In this document: one piece after another, positions 8,683-16,851 of the stretch
How positions within the stretch are numbered: the stretch's first letter is position 1
Layout of the letters: each line of letters starts with the position of its first letter
Source: Fulvimarina endophytica
GTDB lineage: Bacteria > Pseudomonadota > Alphaproteobacteria > Rhizobiales > Rhizobiaceae
Assembly: GCF_003403015.1 (NCBI RefSeq)
Contig: NZ_QURL01000004.1
Coordinates: 434,001-498,000 of the forward strand
Length of the DNA: 64,000 nt
Direction of reading: 5' to 3'
The notes under the pieces: generated by a model
Databases searched by the model: none
Seen by the model: the letters and a program-made list of their open reading frames with translations, nothing else
Told to the model about the DNA's origin: nothing
Made by a program: the position numbers and the translations under genes

Positions 8683-9344
8683 CGGAAAGCCTCCGGACCT
8701 TTACCGAACCGTTCGATGTCCCTTTGGAACGTCAGTTCGTCCCGGCAGGGCGGGATCCAGACGAGGCGCGTCTCGGGCGCCCGCGCCCGGATGCGCCAGA
8801 CGATCCAGCAATAGGCGGTCAGCGTCCCGCCCTCCGGCTCCCAGCGGCCGCTATGGAGGGGGACCCGCTCGACGAATTGAGCGAGAAGCGCCGGAGGGTG
8901 CGGCCGGAAGACGTCTCGCCAGCGGCCACGTCCTTCGATCTGCGTCGTCCGGACGAACATCGCGACGCCGCGCCGGGCGCGCGCGATCGCCATCTGCATG
9001 AAGGGCAGCGTCTGACGGCCGAAGGGTGGGTTCGTGACGATCCAGTCCGGTCGCTCAATGCCGTCCCAGGCACTGGTGTTCAGAAAGTCCCGGACCTCGC
9101 CATAGCCATGCGTATGGATATCGCTCGATCTGACCGATCCGAAAAACTCCTCCAGCGCATAAGCCATGTGGCCCTCGCCGCAGGCCGGCTCTTCGACTGT
9201 CATGCCGAGGAACCGCTTCTGCCCAAGGACATGGTGGAACAGCGCCCGCGTCGCCCAGGGGGGCGTCGGGAAATAGTCGAGCGAGTCCACCGCCTCGACG
9301 CGGCGATGAACGATCGCACGATTGGACGGGACGACGGCGCTCAT
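8679..9344 (-). CDS. Phage DNA adenine methyltransferase
   Basis: A 221-residue class I SAM methyltransferase. Motif I is EPACGEGHMA (about residues 52-61) and motif IV is NPPF at about 105-108, the signature of N6-adenine (gamma-type order) DNA methyltransferases. The opening SLDYFPTPPWATRAL matches phage solitary methyltransferases. ATG 9342-9344 has AGGG eight bases upstream; a GTG at 9351-9353 is an alternative start. No restriction partner is next to it, so it probably protects phage DNA from host restriction or modifies phage promoters. It has no large target-recognition insertion. Confidence 0.85.
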   Translation of the reverse strand: MSAVVPSNRAIVHRRVEAVDSLDYFPTPPWATRALFHHVLGQKRFLGMTVEEPACGEGHMAYALEEFFGSVRSSDIHTHGYGEVRDFLNTSAWDGIERPDWIVTNPPFGRQTLPFMQMAIARARRGVAMFVRTTQIEGRGRWRDVFRPHPPALLAQFVERVPLHSGRWEPEGGTLTAYCWIVWRIRARAPETRLVWIPPCRDELTFQRDIERFGKGPEAFR

Positions 9345-9400
9345 TGCTGGCACCCTGTTCGCTCGTTAAGGTCGCGCAGATCCGCACCGGAGAACCCGTC

Positions 9401-9745
9401 ATGATGAAGAAACTTGCCATCCTTTCGTTTGCGATCCTGACCCTGTCCGGTTTCACACTCGAAGAGGCAATTCAGCGTTTCGAAGGCGGATGGCAGGCTG
9501 AGGACCAAATCTACGGAAACAAGGGCGCGATCGAGATCGACAGCGAGAACAAAAGGATCGTAGCAGCCGCCTTCAACTCCGTTCTTCGTGGCGATCTGGA
9601 TGAGGCCGAGGTAGTAGGAGGCAGTCTCGTCATCTCGACGCCCGACGGCGACATCCTCCTTTACGGCGGCAATGAGTCGAACGAAATATCGGCGCGCATC
9701 GGCAATACTCCGACAATGCGGTTCGTCCGAGTGCCGCCGAAGTAA
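9401..9745 (+). CDS. Small exported protein of unknown function, opposite strand within prophage
   Basis: A 114-residue frame on the plus strand inside a long minus-strand operon. It starts MMKKLAILSFAILTLSG, a short signal peptide, with GGAGA seven bases upstream. The mature part is acidic with repeated beta-like strands (IEIDSENKRIVAAAFN, GGSLVISTPDGDILLYGG). No lipobox is clear. I recognise no family. Reversed orientation, its own ribosome site and a secreted product suggest a moron (lysogenic conversion gene) with its own promoter. An overlapping minus-strand frame exists but has poorer protein-like composition. Confidence 0.55.
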   Translation: MMKKLAILSFAILTLSGFTLEEAIQRFEGGWQAEDQIYGNKGAIEIDSENKRIVAAAFNSVLRGDLDEAEVVGGSLVISTPDGDILLYGGNESNEISARIGNTPTMRFVRVPPK

Positions 9746-9756
9746 GTTCGTCCACC

Positions 9757-9984
9757 TCATTCGAACCGCAGCCCTCGCGCCGTGAGCACGATTCGGTCTT
9801 CCGCGTCACGCGGATTGCGATAGACGAACCTTCCCGTCCAACTGCCATCCTTTCGCTCCCAGAAACGGCAGGGGCTGGAGAGCTCATACCCTTCGCAAAG
9901 ACGGTGAAGCTTCTGCGCCGCAGCGATCGGCGTGGCTTTATCCGCTGGCAGATCGATGATTCGGAGTTTACGACGCCGCGCCAT
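9757..9984 (-). CDS. Small phage protein (75 aa), unknown
   Basis: A 75-residue basic protein starting at ATG 9982-9984, which overlaps the GemA stop as ATGA. The N-terminus MARRRKLRIIDLP is strongly basic; the middle contains ELSSPCRFWERKDGSWTGRFVYRNPRD, a compact aromatic-rich stretch suggestive of an SH3-like or OB-like strand set. I do not recognise a family. Its position directly after gemA suggests an early or middle role such as DNA modification or replication control, but this is context only. Confidence 0.6.
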   Translation of the reverse strand: MARRRKLRIIDLPADKATPIAAAQKLHRLCEGYELSSPCRFWERKDGSWTGRFVYRNPRDAEDRIVLTARGLRFE

Positions 9985-10625
9985 CACGCCACCGCCTTCC
10001 GCGTTCGAATGCGCTGACCGAAATCGTTCATGACCCGCTGCCACTCGCCGTTCGAAGGCGGGGTTTCCGGCGATACGGTCCTGCGGAGGATCTCGCAGAC
10101 GGACGCCCAGAACGCGGGGGTGATCATCGTCCCGGTCAGCCTGGACCACTGCGCCTGGGCGATCTGGTAGCCGTGGGCGCGGGCGACTTGTGGCGTTCGA
10201 CGGGAAACCGTCCAGACGACGCCCTCGCGCTCGGCCATCGCCTTGAGCGCCTCAATCACCGCCTTCGCGTCGTCGGGATCGCGGATCCATTCGGTCCGCT
10301 CGATGCCGCACTGGCGCCGAGCGAAGGCCAGTAGCGCCGAATCCTGTCGATCGTCGATCGCGCCAAGATTGTAGAGCGCGATCCAGAGCGCCTGCAGCTT
10401 GGAGGCATACGGCCCTTCGAGGCGCTTTTGATCGCGCTTCGAAGCCTTATTGTTAGCAAGCGTAAAACCTGCCCTGCGCATCGCCTCGAGAACGCGATCG
10501 GTCTGTGCGGCGGTCAGCCCTTTGGCTGATCGCTGTCCTGTCTCGCGCTCAAGCAGATCGCGATACGTGTCGTCATCGAGACCGAGCTGGCGACGGCCTA
10601 CATGGATGGCTGCGAGCGCGGTCAT
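9984..10625 (-). CDS. gemA: Regulatory protein GemA/Gp16 (DUF1018)
   Basis: A 213-residue DUF1018 protein. The conserved N-terminal part reads AAIHVGRRQLGLDDDTYRDLL, then SAKGLTAAQTDRVLEAMRRAGF, both typical of Mu GemA/gp16. A central stretch ends in ALWIALYNLGAIDD...FARRQCGIERTEWI, also characteristic. In Mu, GemA modulates host gene expression, including gyrase-related functions, and late transcription. It lies between gam and the 75-residue gene, as expected for the semi-essential early region. Confidence 0.88.
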   Translation of the reverse strand: MTALAAIHVGRRQLGLDDDTYRDLLERETGQRSAKGLTAAQTDRVLEAMRRAGFTLANNKASKRDQKRLEGPYASKLQALWIALYNLGAIDDRQDSALLAFARRQCGIERTEWIRDPDDAKAVIEALKAMAEREGVVWTVSRRTPQVARAHGYQIAQAQWSRLTGTMITPAFWASVCEILRRTVSPETPPSNGEWQRVMNDFGQRIRTRKAVA

Positions 10626-10639
10626 GACATCCGCCCCGC

Positions 10640-11173
10640 TTAAGCCACTTGCCTGTCGGCGACGGCAAGCTCAGCCGGTTCGATCGCGAAATCCTCACCC
10701 TCCGACGAGATCGAGACGCCCTGGATCGCAGAGGCCGCGACCGGGTCCGCGAGCATGGCGTCCTTGTTGATCTCCTCCTTGGTGCGCACGAAGCGCGCCA
10801 GGCCGAGCGCTTTGATGCTCTCGAGGACGGTCTCGACGCCGCGCACGGTCACCTTGCGCGGGCGCAGCCGCCACAGGATCTTGCCGGTTCCGAGATCTGC
10901 TGACTTCACCCGGCCGTTGTTCGTGAGGCTCGCCCGGTTCGCTTCCGACCAGGTCTGGACGCCCTGCTCCAGCTCGGCCAGTTCGGCGCGCAGCGGCTCC
11001 AGCCGCTCCTCCGTCTCGGCCGCGATCGACTTCAGGCTTTCGTCGCCAGCTGCCTTGCCGGCCTCGATCGCGCGGCGCAGCTCGCCCACACGGCCGATCA
11101 TGTCGACCGCCTCTTGCCGCGACTGCGGCACCCGAGCGATCGCCTTCGATTTCGCACGCGTCTTCTTCGCCAT
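10640..11173 (-). CDS. gam: Host-nuclease inhibitor Gam
   Basis: A 177-residue Gam protein. It has an N-terminal basic segment (MAKKTRAKSKAIARVPQSRQEA), a long coiled coil (about residues 25-80) and the conserved second half TGKILWRLRPRKVTV and KEEINKDAMLADP. Gam is a Ku-like dimer that binds double-stranded DNA ends and shields the phage genome from RecBCD or AddAB. It lies two bases from the stop of the DnaA-domain protein upstream, so it belongs to the early operon. Length matches Mu Gam (174). Confidence 0.92.
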   Translation of the reverse strand: MAKKTRAKSKAIARVPQSRQEAVDMIGRVGELRRAIEAGKAAGDESLKSIAAETEERLEPLRAELAELEQGVQTWSEANRASLTNNGRVKSADLGTGKILWRLRPRKVTVRGVETVLESIKALGLARFVRTKEEINKDAMLADPVAASAIQGVSISSEGEDFAIEPAELAVADRQVA

Positions 11174-11175
11174 GA

Positions 11176-11877
11176 TCAGCTCCTTTCGATGAGGGTTTTG
11201 AGGACCGCGAAATCACGGTCGAAGGCCTGTTGGGCGGCCCGTTCCAGCCGCGAGAAGCGGCGTGACTGGAGATCGCCCCAGGACTTCACCGCGGCCTCGG
11301 CCGCCGCGCGAAGCGGAGCGACGGTTTCCACGATGACCGGCACTGGCGTCTGGGGCAGATCAGGCGTCTCCACGATGTTGATCTGGATCGGCTCGAGCCC
11401 CGAGATCGCAGCGCGAATGGCCCCGATCCGGGACTCGAGGTCGACGATCCGGGCGGCCATCGCGGCCACCTCGTCGATGTAAAGCCGCACCGTCTCTCCG
11501 GCTCTGACCGCCGCATCGATCCGCCGAGCGAGTTCGGCGATGTCGAGATCCTCGGCGGGAAGCATCCGGGCGGCACCACCGCCCGGAAGAGCCAGCTTCA
11601 AGCGCTGCTCGATCGTTTCCAGTTCACCGGCATATCCAGTGACGGACGCGCACTGCTGTTCGATCCTGCGGATCCCGTGCATCACCGTCGAATGATCACG
11701 CCCTCCGAGATGCCGACCGATCGCCGGCAGCGACGCAGGAGTGAGCTTCTGCGCGAAATACATCGCTTCCTGGCGGGGACGGATGACCCGCCGAGGCCGG
11801 CGGTTGGACACGATGTCCTCGACCGAGACCCCGCGAATGGCCGCGATCTCGGCCGTGATCGTCTGGATCGCGTTCAC
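11176..11877 (-). CDS. DnaA domain IV-like DNA-binding protein, copy 1
   Basis: A 233-residue protein with GTG start at 11875-11877, overlapping the previous stop as GTGA. Residues about 5-75 look like the C-terminal DNA-binding domain of DnaA: PRQEAMYFAQKLTPASLPAIG and GGRDHSTVMHGIRRIE reproduce the DnaA signature that reads DnaA boxes. No AAA+ ATPase domain is present. The rest (about 100-233) is a helical tail with coiled-coil character. In chromosomal DnaA this domain binds TTATNCACA-type sites; here it could bring phage or host origin-like sites to the replication or transposition machinery. It is next to gam and near MuA/MuB. A second copy with another tail lies at 12253-12834. Confidence 0.8.
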   Translation of the reverse strand: MNAIQTITAEIAAIRGVSVEDIVSNRRPRRVIRPRQEAMYFAQKLTPASLPAIGRHLGGRDHSTVMHGIRRIEQQCASVTGYAGELETIEQRLKLALPGGGAARMLPAEDLDIAELARRIDAAVRAGETVRLYIDEVAAMAARIVDLESRIGAIRAAISGLEPIQINIVETPDLPQTPVPVIVETVAPLRAAAEAAVKSWGDLQSRRFSRLERAAQQAFDRDFAVLKTLIERS

Positions 11878-12260
11878 TGCCGGCGCCCTCGCGGATCGAC
11901 ATCCGAGCCGACCGCCGCGCGGGCTGCGACGAGCATGCCGATCGTCGCCTCGAGGAGAGCATGCACTGCATCGCCACTGAGATCCCCCTTGGCGATCCGC
12001 CGACGCAAGTCCTGCACCTGCAGTTCGGCGCGGCCGAGCCAGTCGATCGCCGTCAGCTGTGGTGCGGCCTGCCGATCCTGTTCGGTAACCATCTCCTCCA
12101 TGGTCCGCATACGCTTGGCGAGCTGTTCGACGCGCTGGCCGTCCATCGTGCATGCGCCGGACGCAACGCCGTCGATCTCCTGACGCGTGAGGCGCATCAG
12201 CTCGGACAGCGGCTGCATTAGGCGGTTCGGGCGGTCGGATTTCTGGATGGGCTTAGTCAT
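11874..12260 (-). CDS. Hypothetical early phage protein between the two DnaA-like genes
   Basis: A 128-residue, mostly helical, charged protein with no family I recognise. The segment AKRMRTMEEMVTEQDRQAAPQLTAIDWLGRAELQVQDLRRRI is a likely coiled coil. Its start overlaps the stop of the second DnaA-like gene, and its stop overlaps the GTG of the first, so all three are probably translated as a coupled unit. That arrangement suggests the product works with, or in the same stage as, the DnaA-like proteins; this is inference. Confidence 0.7.
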   Translation of the reverse strand: MTKPIQKSDRPNRLMQPLSELMRLTRQEIDGVASGACTMDGQRVEQLAKRMRTMEEMVTEQDRQAAPQLTAIDWLGRAELQVQDLRRRIAKGDLSGDAVHALLEATIGMLVAARAAVGSDVDPRGRRQ

Positions 12261-12834
12261 GGCTCGAATCCTTCGATGAGCTGGAGGCGTGGGATTGGTC
12301 GAGGCGTTGGGTCAGAGCGGCCGTCTGGCGGCTCTGCTCGTCGATGCGTTGGCCCAGGCGGGCCATGCGCTTTGCGAACTCGTCATGAGCAGCGGAGACC
12401 GCAGCACGGTGCGCCTGGTCGGCCACCTCGATGCTTGTGGTCAGCGTCGCGGCCGCGTCGGTGATCGCCTGCGTCAGGCGTGACCGAGCAGCCGGCGTCT
12501 GGCCATAGGTGGCCGGCAAGAGCGCCGCGATCTGCGCAGCCATCTCGTTCAGCTCGCGGCCATACCGTGCGTCTGCCTCGATATCGGCTTCCACCTTGTC
12601 GATCGCGACCAGCACGGTTGCGTGGTCTCGGCTGAACGTCCCGCCGATGCGGCGGAACGAATAGCCGGTGATCGTCTTGGCGAGGTGCATGGCCTCCCGG
12701 CGCGGCTGCCAGACAGTCCTGGACTGCGACCGCGAGAGCATTTCGGCGAGGGAGACGCCGCGCAGCCGCGCGACCTCCCCTGCGATGATCCGCACCGGAT
12801 CGAGGTCGACTTCTGTATCGAGAACCGCGCTCAT
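12253..12834 (-). CDS. DnaA domain IV-like DNA-binding protein, copy 2
   Basis: A 193-residue protein whose residues about 14-85 align with the first copy and with DnaA domain IV: IIAGEVARLRGVSLAEML, PRREAMHLAKTITGYSFRRIG and SRDHATVLVAIDKVE. The RDH.TV motif lies at 69-74. The AAA+ domain is absent. The C-terminal part (about 100-193) is a different helical segment ending in a Ser-rich tail (SHASSSSKDSSHD-like). The two copies share the DNA-binding module but not the tails, which argues for duplication followed by different jobs. Its start overlaps the upstream stop by four bases. Confidence 0.8.
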   Translation of the reverse strand: MSAVLDTEVDLDPVRIIAGEVARLRGVSLAEMLSRSQSRTVWQPRREAMHLAKTITGYSFRRIGGTFSRDHATVLVAIDKVEADIEADARYGRELNEMAAQIAALLPATYGQTPAARSRLTQAITDAAATLTTSIEVADQAHRAAVSAAHDEFAKRMARLGQRIDEQSRQTAALTQRLDQSHASSSSKDSSHD

Positions 12835-13160
12835 TGGAGCTGCCCCCCCAATGTCGCGCCGATCTTGCCGGCCATGGCCCCGAGTTCCTCATGCCGGCGC
12901 AGGTACTCCGGCTCGGGAATGGCATCGGCAAGCCGGCGCAATCCGAGGGCATCGAGGCGCAGGGAGATCACCACAAGCTCCCGATATTTGCGGAGCATGT
13001 CGGCCGATCCCGGCTCTTCGGGGTCGGGGCAAGAAGGCGGCATCTGCTCGATCTGTCTGCAGCGTGCGTCGATGTCGTCCGCGATGTGGATGAGGTCGGC
13101 CGCAGCCGCGTCCGCAGCCGCCTCGGCCTCTGCCCGGTCGATGGTGAGTGTCTCTCCCAT
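12831..13160 (-). CDS. Hypothetical early phage protein downstream of MuB
   Basis: A protein of 109 residues from ATG 13158-13160, or 112 from a GTG at 13167-13169 that overlaps the MuB stop. It is acidic and Ala-rich at the N-terminus (EAEAAADAAAADLIHIADDI) and helical throughout. A CRQIEQMPPSCPDPEEPGS linker separates two helical parts. I recognise no family. It is embedded in the early operon between MuB and the second DnaA-like gene, with overlaps on both sides. Confidence 0.7.
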   Translation of the reverse strand: MGETLTIDRAEAEAAADAAAADLIHIADDIDARCRQIEQMPPSCPDPEEPGSADMLRKYRELVVISLRLDALGLRRLADAIPEPEYLRRHEELGAMAGKIGATLGGQLQ

Positions 13161-13161
13161 G

Positions 13162-14223
13162 TCAGGCACCCTCCACGTCGCGGTTCGTCCACGCCGCCTT
13201 CAGGTCGGCGAGAGTGATCTCGCGGCCGGATCCGAGCGCCATCATCTTCGCGAGGCGAATGGTCATGTCGATCTGGCGGAGTGCGCCGGGCTTCTTGCCG
13301 ACCCCGGTCAGGAACCGCACCTGGTCCTTCTCGGTGATCTTCCAGGCGCCGAGGAACGCCTCGATGTCGGGGATGGTCGGCGTCGTCTTGCGCATGCGCT
13401 TGAAGATCCGGCTGGACAGCTGGCCCATATGCCGGTTGTTCATCCAGTTCTTGCCGAACCGGTCATAGACCTCCGAGTTCGCCATGATCGCGACGCCGAC
13501 GCCGTAGACGTCGACGAAATGGCGCAGCTGGTTGATCGCGGAATCGCCGAGGTTCTGCGCCTCGTCGATGACGAGAAGCGTGTTCTCGGTCCGCGCGAGC
13601 TTCTTGCCGATCGAGCGCACGATCTGCCGCATGTTCGGCTGGTGGACGTCCAGCGTCTCGGCGATTTCAGACAGCATCGCCGGGGCGGTCCGCGTGTCCT
13701 CGCTCATCGTCGCGATGAACACGTTCGAACGGACGGCCGCGTACTGCTTCGAGGCCACCGTCTTGCCCATGCCGGCCTCGGCTGAGACGAGGACAAGGGT
13801 CTTCATGGCCTGCGCGGCGGCGAGAAGATCCATGATCTCCATCGAGATGCGCAGCTTGACGAAGGGCGGAGAGGACGGGATCGAGGCCGTCAGCTCCTCC
13901 ATCTCCTCGATCGAGGACAGGAAGGTCCGCACCTTCGTGTTCATGCCGTCATAGCGGCCTGCATAGCGGCCAAAGAGCCACTGATGGAAGGTGCCCTCCG
14001 GCATGCCGATCCGGCGGGCGGTCTCGGCCTTCGTCCACCCTTGTGCCTCGGCGACCTCGATCACCCTCGGGCCGAGTTCGCGCCAGTCGGCGTAATCCTC
14101 GGCCGAGCGCCCTGCCCCTTCCTCGGGCTGGATCGAAAAATCGGGCTGGGTCCAGGACCCGGGAGCCGGCATTCCGGGCGATGTTCCCGTCCCGTTCCGG
14201 CTTGTGGCGAGTATCTCGCTCAT
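13162..14223 (-). CDS. MuB-like transposition target ATPase
   Basis: A 353-residue AAA+ ATPase. Residues about 55-85 form an N-terminal helix-turn-helix (TKAETARRIGMPEGTFHQWLFG), as in Mu B. Walker A is SAEAGMGKT at 147-155 and Walker B LLVIDEAQ at 216-223. A further conserved stretch GVAIMANSEVYDRFG holds the sensor-1-like Asn. MuB polymerises on DNA with ATP, chooses target sites and stimulates MuA. It follows the transposase gene after about 80 bases, in the Mu A-B order. Confidence 0.92.
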   Translation of the reverse strand: MSEILATSRNGTGTSPGMPAPGSWTQPDFSIQPEEGAGRSAEDYADWRELGPRVIEVAEAQGWTKAETARRIGMPEGTFHQWLFGRYAGRYDGMNTKVRTFLSSIEEMEELTASIPSSPPFVKLRISMEIMDLLAAAQAMKTLVLVSAEAGMGKTVASKQYAAVRSNVFIATMSEDTRTAPAMLSEIAETLDVHQPNMRQIVRSIGKKLARTENTLLVIDEAQNLGDSAINQLRHFVDVYGVGVAIMANSEVYDRFGKNWMNNRHMGQLSSRIFKRMRKTTPTIPDIEAFLGAWKITEKDQVRFLTGVGKKPGALRQIDMTIRLAKMMALGSGREITLADLKAAWTNRDVEGA

Positions 14224-14306
14224 ATATTCTCTCCTGTGATTATTCGATTATTGGCCGGGTTCGTCCCGGCCTTTTTCGTTTTGGGTCCGCCGTTCGGGCG
14301 GTACCG

Positions 14307-16244
14307 TCACGGCTGGCGGCCACCGGTCACCAGTCGCAATCCACGGGAGAAGGCGGTTTCCGCCTCGTCGTCCCAGCCCGTTTCGGGCGTGTCTTCGATC
14401 TCTTCGAGCCTCAGGGCCGCAGCTCCGCCGCGCGGCACGATGCGAGGGATGGACGGCAGCCTCAGTGTTTCGTCCTCTTCCGCCGCGCGCACGGTCCTGT
14501 CCTCGTAGAGAGCGGCCAGCTCGTCGGCCGTCATGACCGTGTGCATCAGCTTCTGGGTCTTCAGCGCCTTGAGGTATCCGGCACGGTTCCGGTTGTGCTT
14601 GCGGGCCGCGTCGGTGTCGTCGAAACCGGTGGCGAGGATGCACTCGGCATCCGCGATGAGACGGTTCGCCTGGTCGTAGACCTTCACGCCGGCCTTCAGA
14701 TCGTCCGGGTCGTAGCGGACGGTCACCCTCTTGCCGGCATGGCCGGTCAGCGCCGGGTGCCAGTAGCGGTTGCCCATGAAATGGATCTCGCCATTGCCCG
14801 AGCGCGCCTTGATGCGCGTCGCCGCCATCAGCCAGAGCGAGCGCTGGCTTTCGCTCGCCCACCGCACGATCGTGTCGGGCTTTGCCAGCGAGTCCCGGAA
14901 CGTCTCGTCGAAGCTGCGCCCCCGGCAGGCGACGGCCTTGCGCCCTGCCCGGCCGTTATGCTCGGCGATCTGGCTTGCGACATGCGAGCGGAACGCCTCG
15001 ATCTCGATCGCCTTCGAGCCATAGTTCTCGGGCTTGGCGTCCGGCCGGTTGCCCGTATAGGCACCCGCGCAGAACGGATGCCGGGAGATTGTGTCGGTCA
15101 GGTCACGGAAGGCGCGCTCGATCGGTTTGGACTGGCCCGAATACGGCGTCGTCCAGTGGATCGTGACGCCGAGCGTGGTCAGAAGCCCGTCCGGATCGTC
15201 AGGCTTTGCCGTGAACCGGAAGCGGTTCGCCGTGCCACCGCTGATATCCTTCGAGGCGAAGGCCCGGCCGTTGTCGAGATAGATCATCTCGGGGATGCCG
15301 TGGACCGTGATCATGTCGCCGATGACGAGGCGCACGACATCCTTGTTCTCCGACGTCGCGAGCCGCCATGCGATCAGCTTGCCCGAATGGAGATCCTGCA
15401 GCGCGATCAGATGCGGGCGCAGGATCGTTCCGTCCGACGTCCGAACGAACACATCGAAGCGGTGGCCGTCCATGGTGACGGCCTGCATGGCGTGGAAATG
15501 CTGCCGGGCGCGGGTCTGGGCGGGAAACAGGGCCTTCGCCTGATCGCGTCCCTCCCGCGCCAGTGTCTGGACGGCGGGCGAGACGTCATTATCGAGATGG
15601 CGGCGCAAGGCGCGCTCGCTTGGGATCGGAGCCCAGCCTTCTCGGCCTGCCACCGCCTTCATGCGGCGATAGCAGGCGGAAAAGGTCGGCTGCTCGGGGC
15701 GTAGATAGTCGCTCTTGAAGGCCTCATAGGCCTTCTGATGACAGGCCGAGCGCCGGCTCGGCGTGCCCGTATGCTGGGGGGCAAGCGCGGCGAGCTGCGC
15801 CGAGCGGGCAAGGCCGGCGACCATCTCGCGCCAGCGCGTCAGGGTGCGGGCCGCGCAGCCGTAATCGCGGCATACGGTGAGCGAAGCCGTCGAAGCCGTC
15901 GCCCCGCTTCTGATCAGCACGTCATAGCGCTGGATCGCCGCGAGACGCCGCTCGGCTTCCTCTTTCTTCTTGGCGGGCAGACGCTCGAACGCAATCCAGC
16001 TTTCGTCGCTCGCCTCGACGACGTCCGCCGTCTCGGCGAGCGCCAGGCGTGCTCGGACCCCCTCCGGCAGGAGGCTTTCGTGATACTCGAAGCCGCCGCC
16101 CCGCTTGGCGACATGACGTGTGCGCGCGGCATCGCTGCGCCAGCCGCGCGCGGCGATCAGCTTGTTCAGGCTCCCGATCGAGGAAGGCAGATCGCCTCCG
16201 GCTGCGGCGACGATCTGCGCGGGCGTGTACCAGCGGCCGGTCAT
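14307..16244 (-). CDS. MuA-like DDE transposase
   Basis: A 645-residue transposase. The N-terminal part (about 1-60) holds the Mu DNA-binding winged helix (YTPAQIVAAAGGDLPSSIG), then a Ibeta/gamma-like helical region. The catalytic core has Asp259 (VTMDGHRF), Asp324 (IYLDNGRAF) and Glu376 (KPIERAFRDL); Mu A uses Asp269, Asp336 and Glu392 with similar spacing. The C-terminal beta-barrel and a domain III tail complete the protein. It cuts and joins phage ends in lysogenisation and replicative transposition. The start overlaps the 74-residue upstream gene by four bases. All catalytic residues are intact. Confidence 0.95.
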   Translation of the reverse strand: MTGRWYTPAQIVAAAGGDLPSSIGSLNKLIAARGWRSDAARTRHVAKRGGGFEYHESLLPEGVRARLALAETADVVEASDESWIAFERLPAKKKEEAERRLAAIQRYDVLIRSGATASTASLTVCRDYGCAARTLTRWREMVAGLARSAQLAALAPQHTGTPSRRSACHQKAYEAFKSDYLRPEQPTFSACYRRMKAVAGREGWAPIPSERALRRHLDNDVSPAVQTLAREGRDQAKALFPAQTRARQHFHAMQAVTMDGHRFDVFVRTSDGTILRPHLIALQDLHSGKLIAWRLATSENKDVVRLVIGDMITVHGIPEMIYLDNGRAFASKDISGGTANRFRFTAKPDDPDGLLTTLGVTIHWTTPYSGQSKPIERAFRDLTDTISRHPFCAGAYTGNRPDAKPENYGSKAIEIEAFRSHVASQIAEHNGRAGRKAVACRGRSFDETFRDSLAKPDTIVRWASESQRSLWLMAATRIKARSGNGEIHFMGNRYWHPALTGHAGKRVTVRYDPDDLKAGVKVYDQANRLIADAECILATGFDDTDAARKHNRNRAGYLKALKTQKLMHTVMTADELAALYEDRTVRAAEEDETLRLPSIPRIVPRGGAAALRLEEIEDTPETGWDDEAETAFSRGLRLVTGGRQP

Positions 16245-16465
16245 CGAGGCTCTCCCGCCTTCGCCACCGCATCGCGAACTGTCGCCTCGTTCTGTTCGAG
16301 CCAGCGCAGCGTCCGCAGCACCGCTTGCATGTTCGCGATATGCAGTTCAGCGACGCCCTGGCGCATCGAGCCGTTGGAGACGAGGCGCGGATAGGTCTTC
16401 CGCCGCTGCTCGATCTCGCGGCAGACCTCGGCGATCTGGGATCTGAGGGAGAGGGTCGAGACCAT
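16241..16465 (-). CDS. Small helical early phage protein
   Basis: A 74-residue protein, helical and rich in Arg and Gln (SQIAEVCREIEQRRKTYPRLV, then a MQAVLRTLRWLEQNE helix). I recognise no domain. It lies directly before muA and overlaps it by four bases, so it is coupled to transposase synthesis. The position suggests a transposition accessory or regulatory role; that is inference. Confidence 0.65.
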   Translation of the reverse strand: MVSTLSLRSQIAEVCREIEQRRKTYPRLVSNGSMRQGVAELHIANMQAVLRTLRWLEQNEATVRDAVAKAGEPR

Positions 16466-16467
16466 GG

Positions 16468-16851
16468 CTACTTTCCAGCCTTCCCGGCCAGCTGAACCTC
16501 GAGCTGGGCGAGCCAGCTGTCGATCCGGCTGCGCTGCGTCTGCAGGGCCTGCATGTCCGCACGCAGCCTGTCGTCGGTCTGCAGGACCGAGAGCCCTTCA
16601 TCGGCGAGGATCGCCTCGTAGAGCTTCGGAGCGCTGAGAACGCGAGCGAGCGCCTTTAGCCGCACGACGCTGATATCGTTCAGCTTGGACGGACTGGTCA
16701 GAGCGTCGAGCGCGCTCCGGCTCATCGGCCGATCGGTCAGGATCGCCACTTCCGCGGCGATCCGGTTGCGGTCCATGCCGCTCTCGCGGATCGCCTGGCT
16801 CATCGCCGATTTCAGGCGCAGTCGGAACTGTTCGGAATCGAGCGGTCTCAC
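16468..16851 (-). CDS. Early phage protein with XRE-like fold, unknown
   Basis: A 127-residue protein. Residues about 8-85 give an XRE-like pattern (LKSAMSQAIRESGMDRNRIAAEV, then MSRSALDALTSPSKLNDISVVRLKALARVL), as in lambda-repressor-type or toxin-antitoxin DNA-binding proteins. The tail is a coiled coil (ADMQALQTQRSRIDSWLAQLEVQL). Similar proteins occur in the early region of Mu-like phages. It overlaps the ParB-like gene by four bases. Specific target unknown. Confidence 0.65.
   Translation of the reverse strand: MRPLDSEQFRLRLKSAMSQAIRESGMDRNRIAAEVAILTDRPMSRSALDALTSPSKLNDISVVRLKALARVLSAPKLYEAILADEGLSVLQTDDRLRADMQALQTQRSRIDSWLAQLEVQLAGKAGK

Noticed and set aside
9341..9760. Minus-strand frame overlapping the exported protein gene
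   Set aside because: It keeps the operon strand, but its sequence has no domain, and the opposite frame has a signal peptide and a ribosome site.
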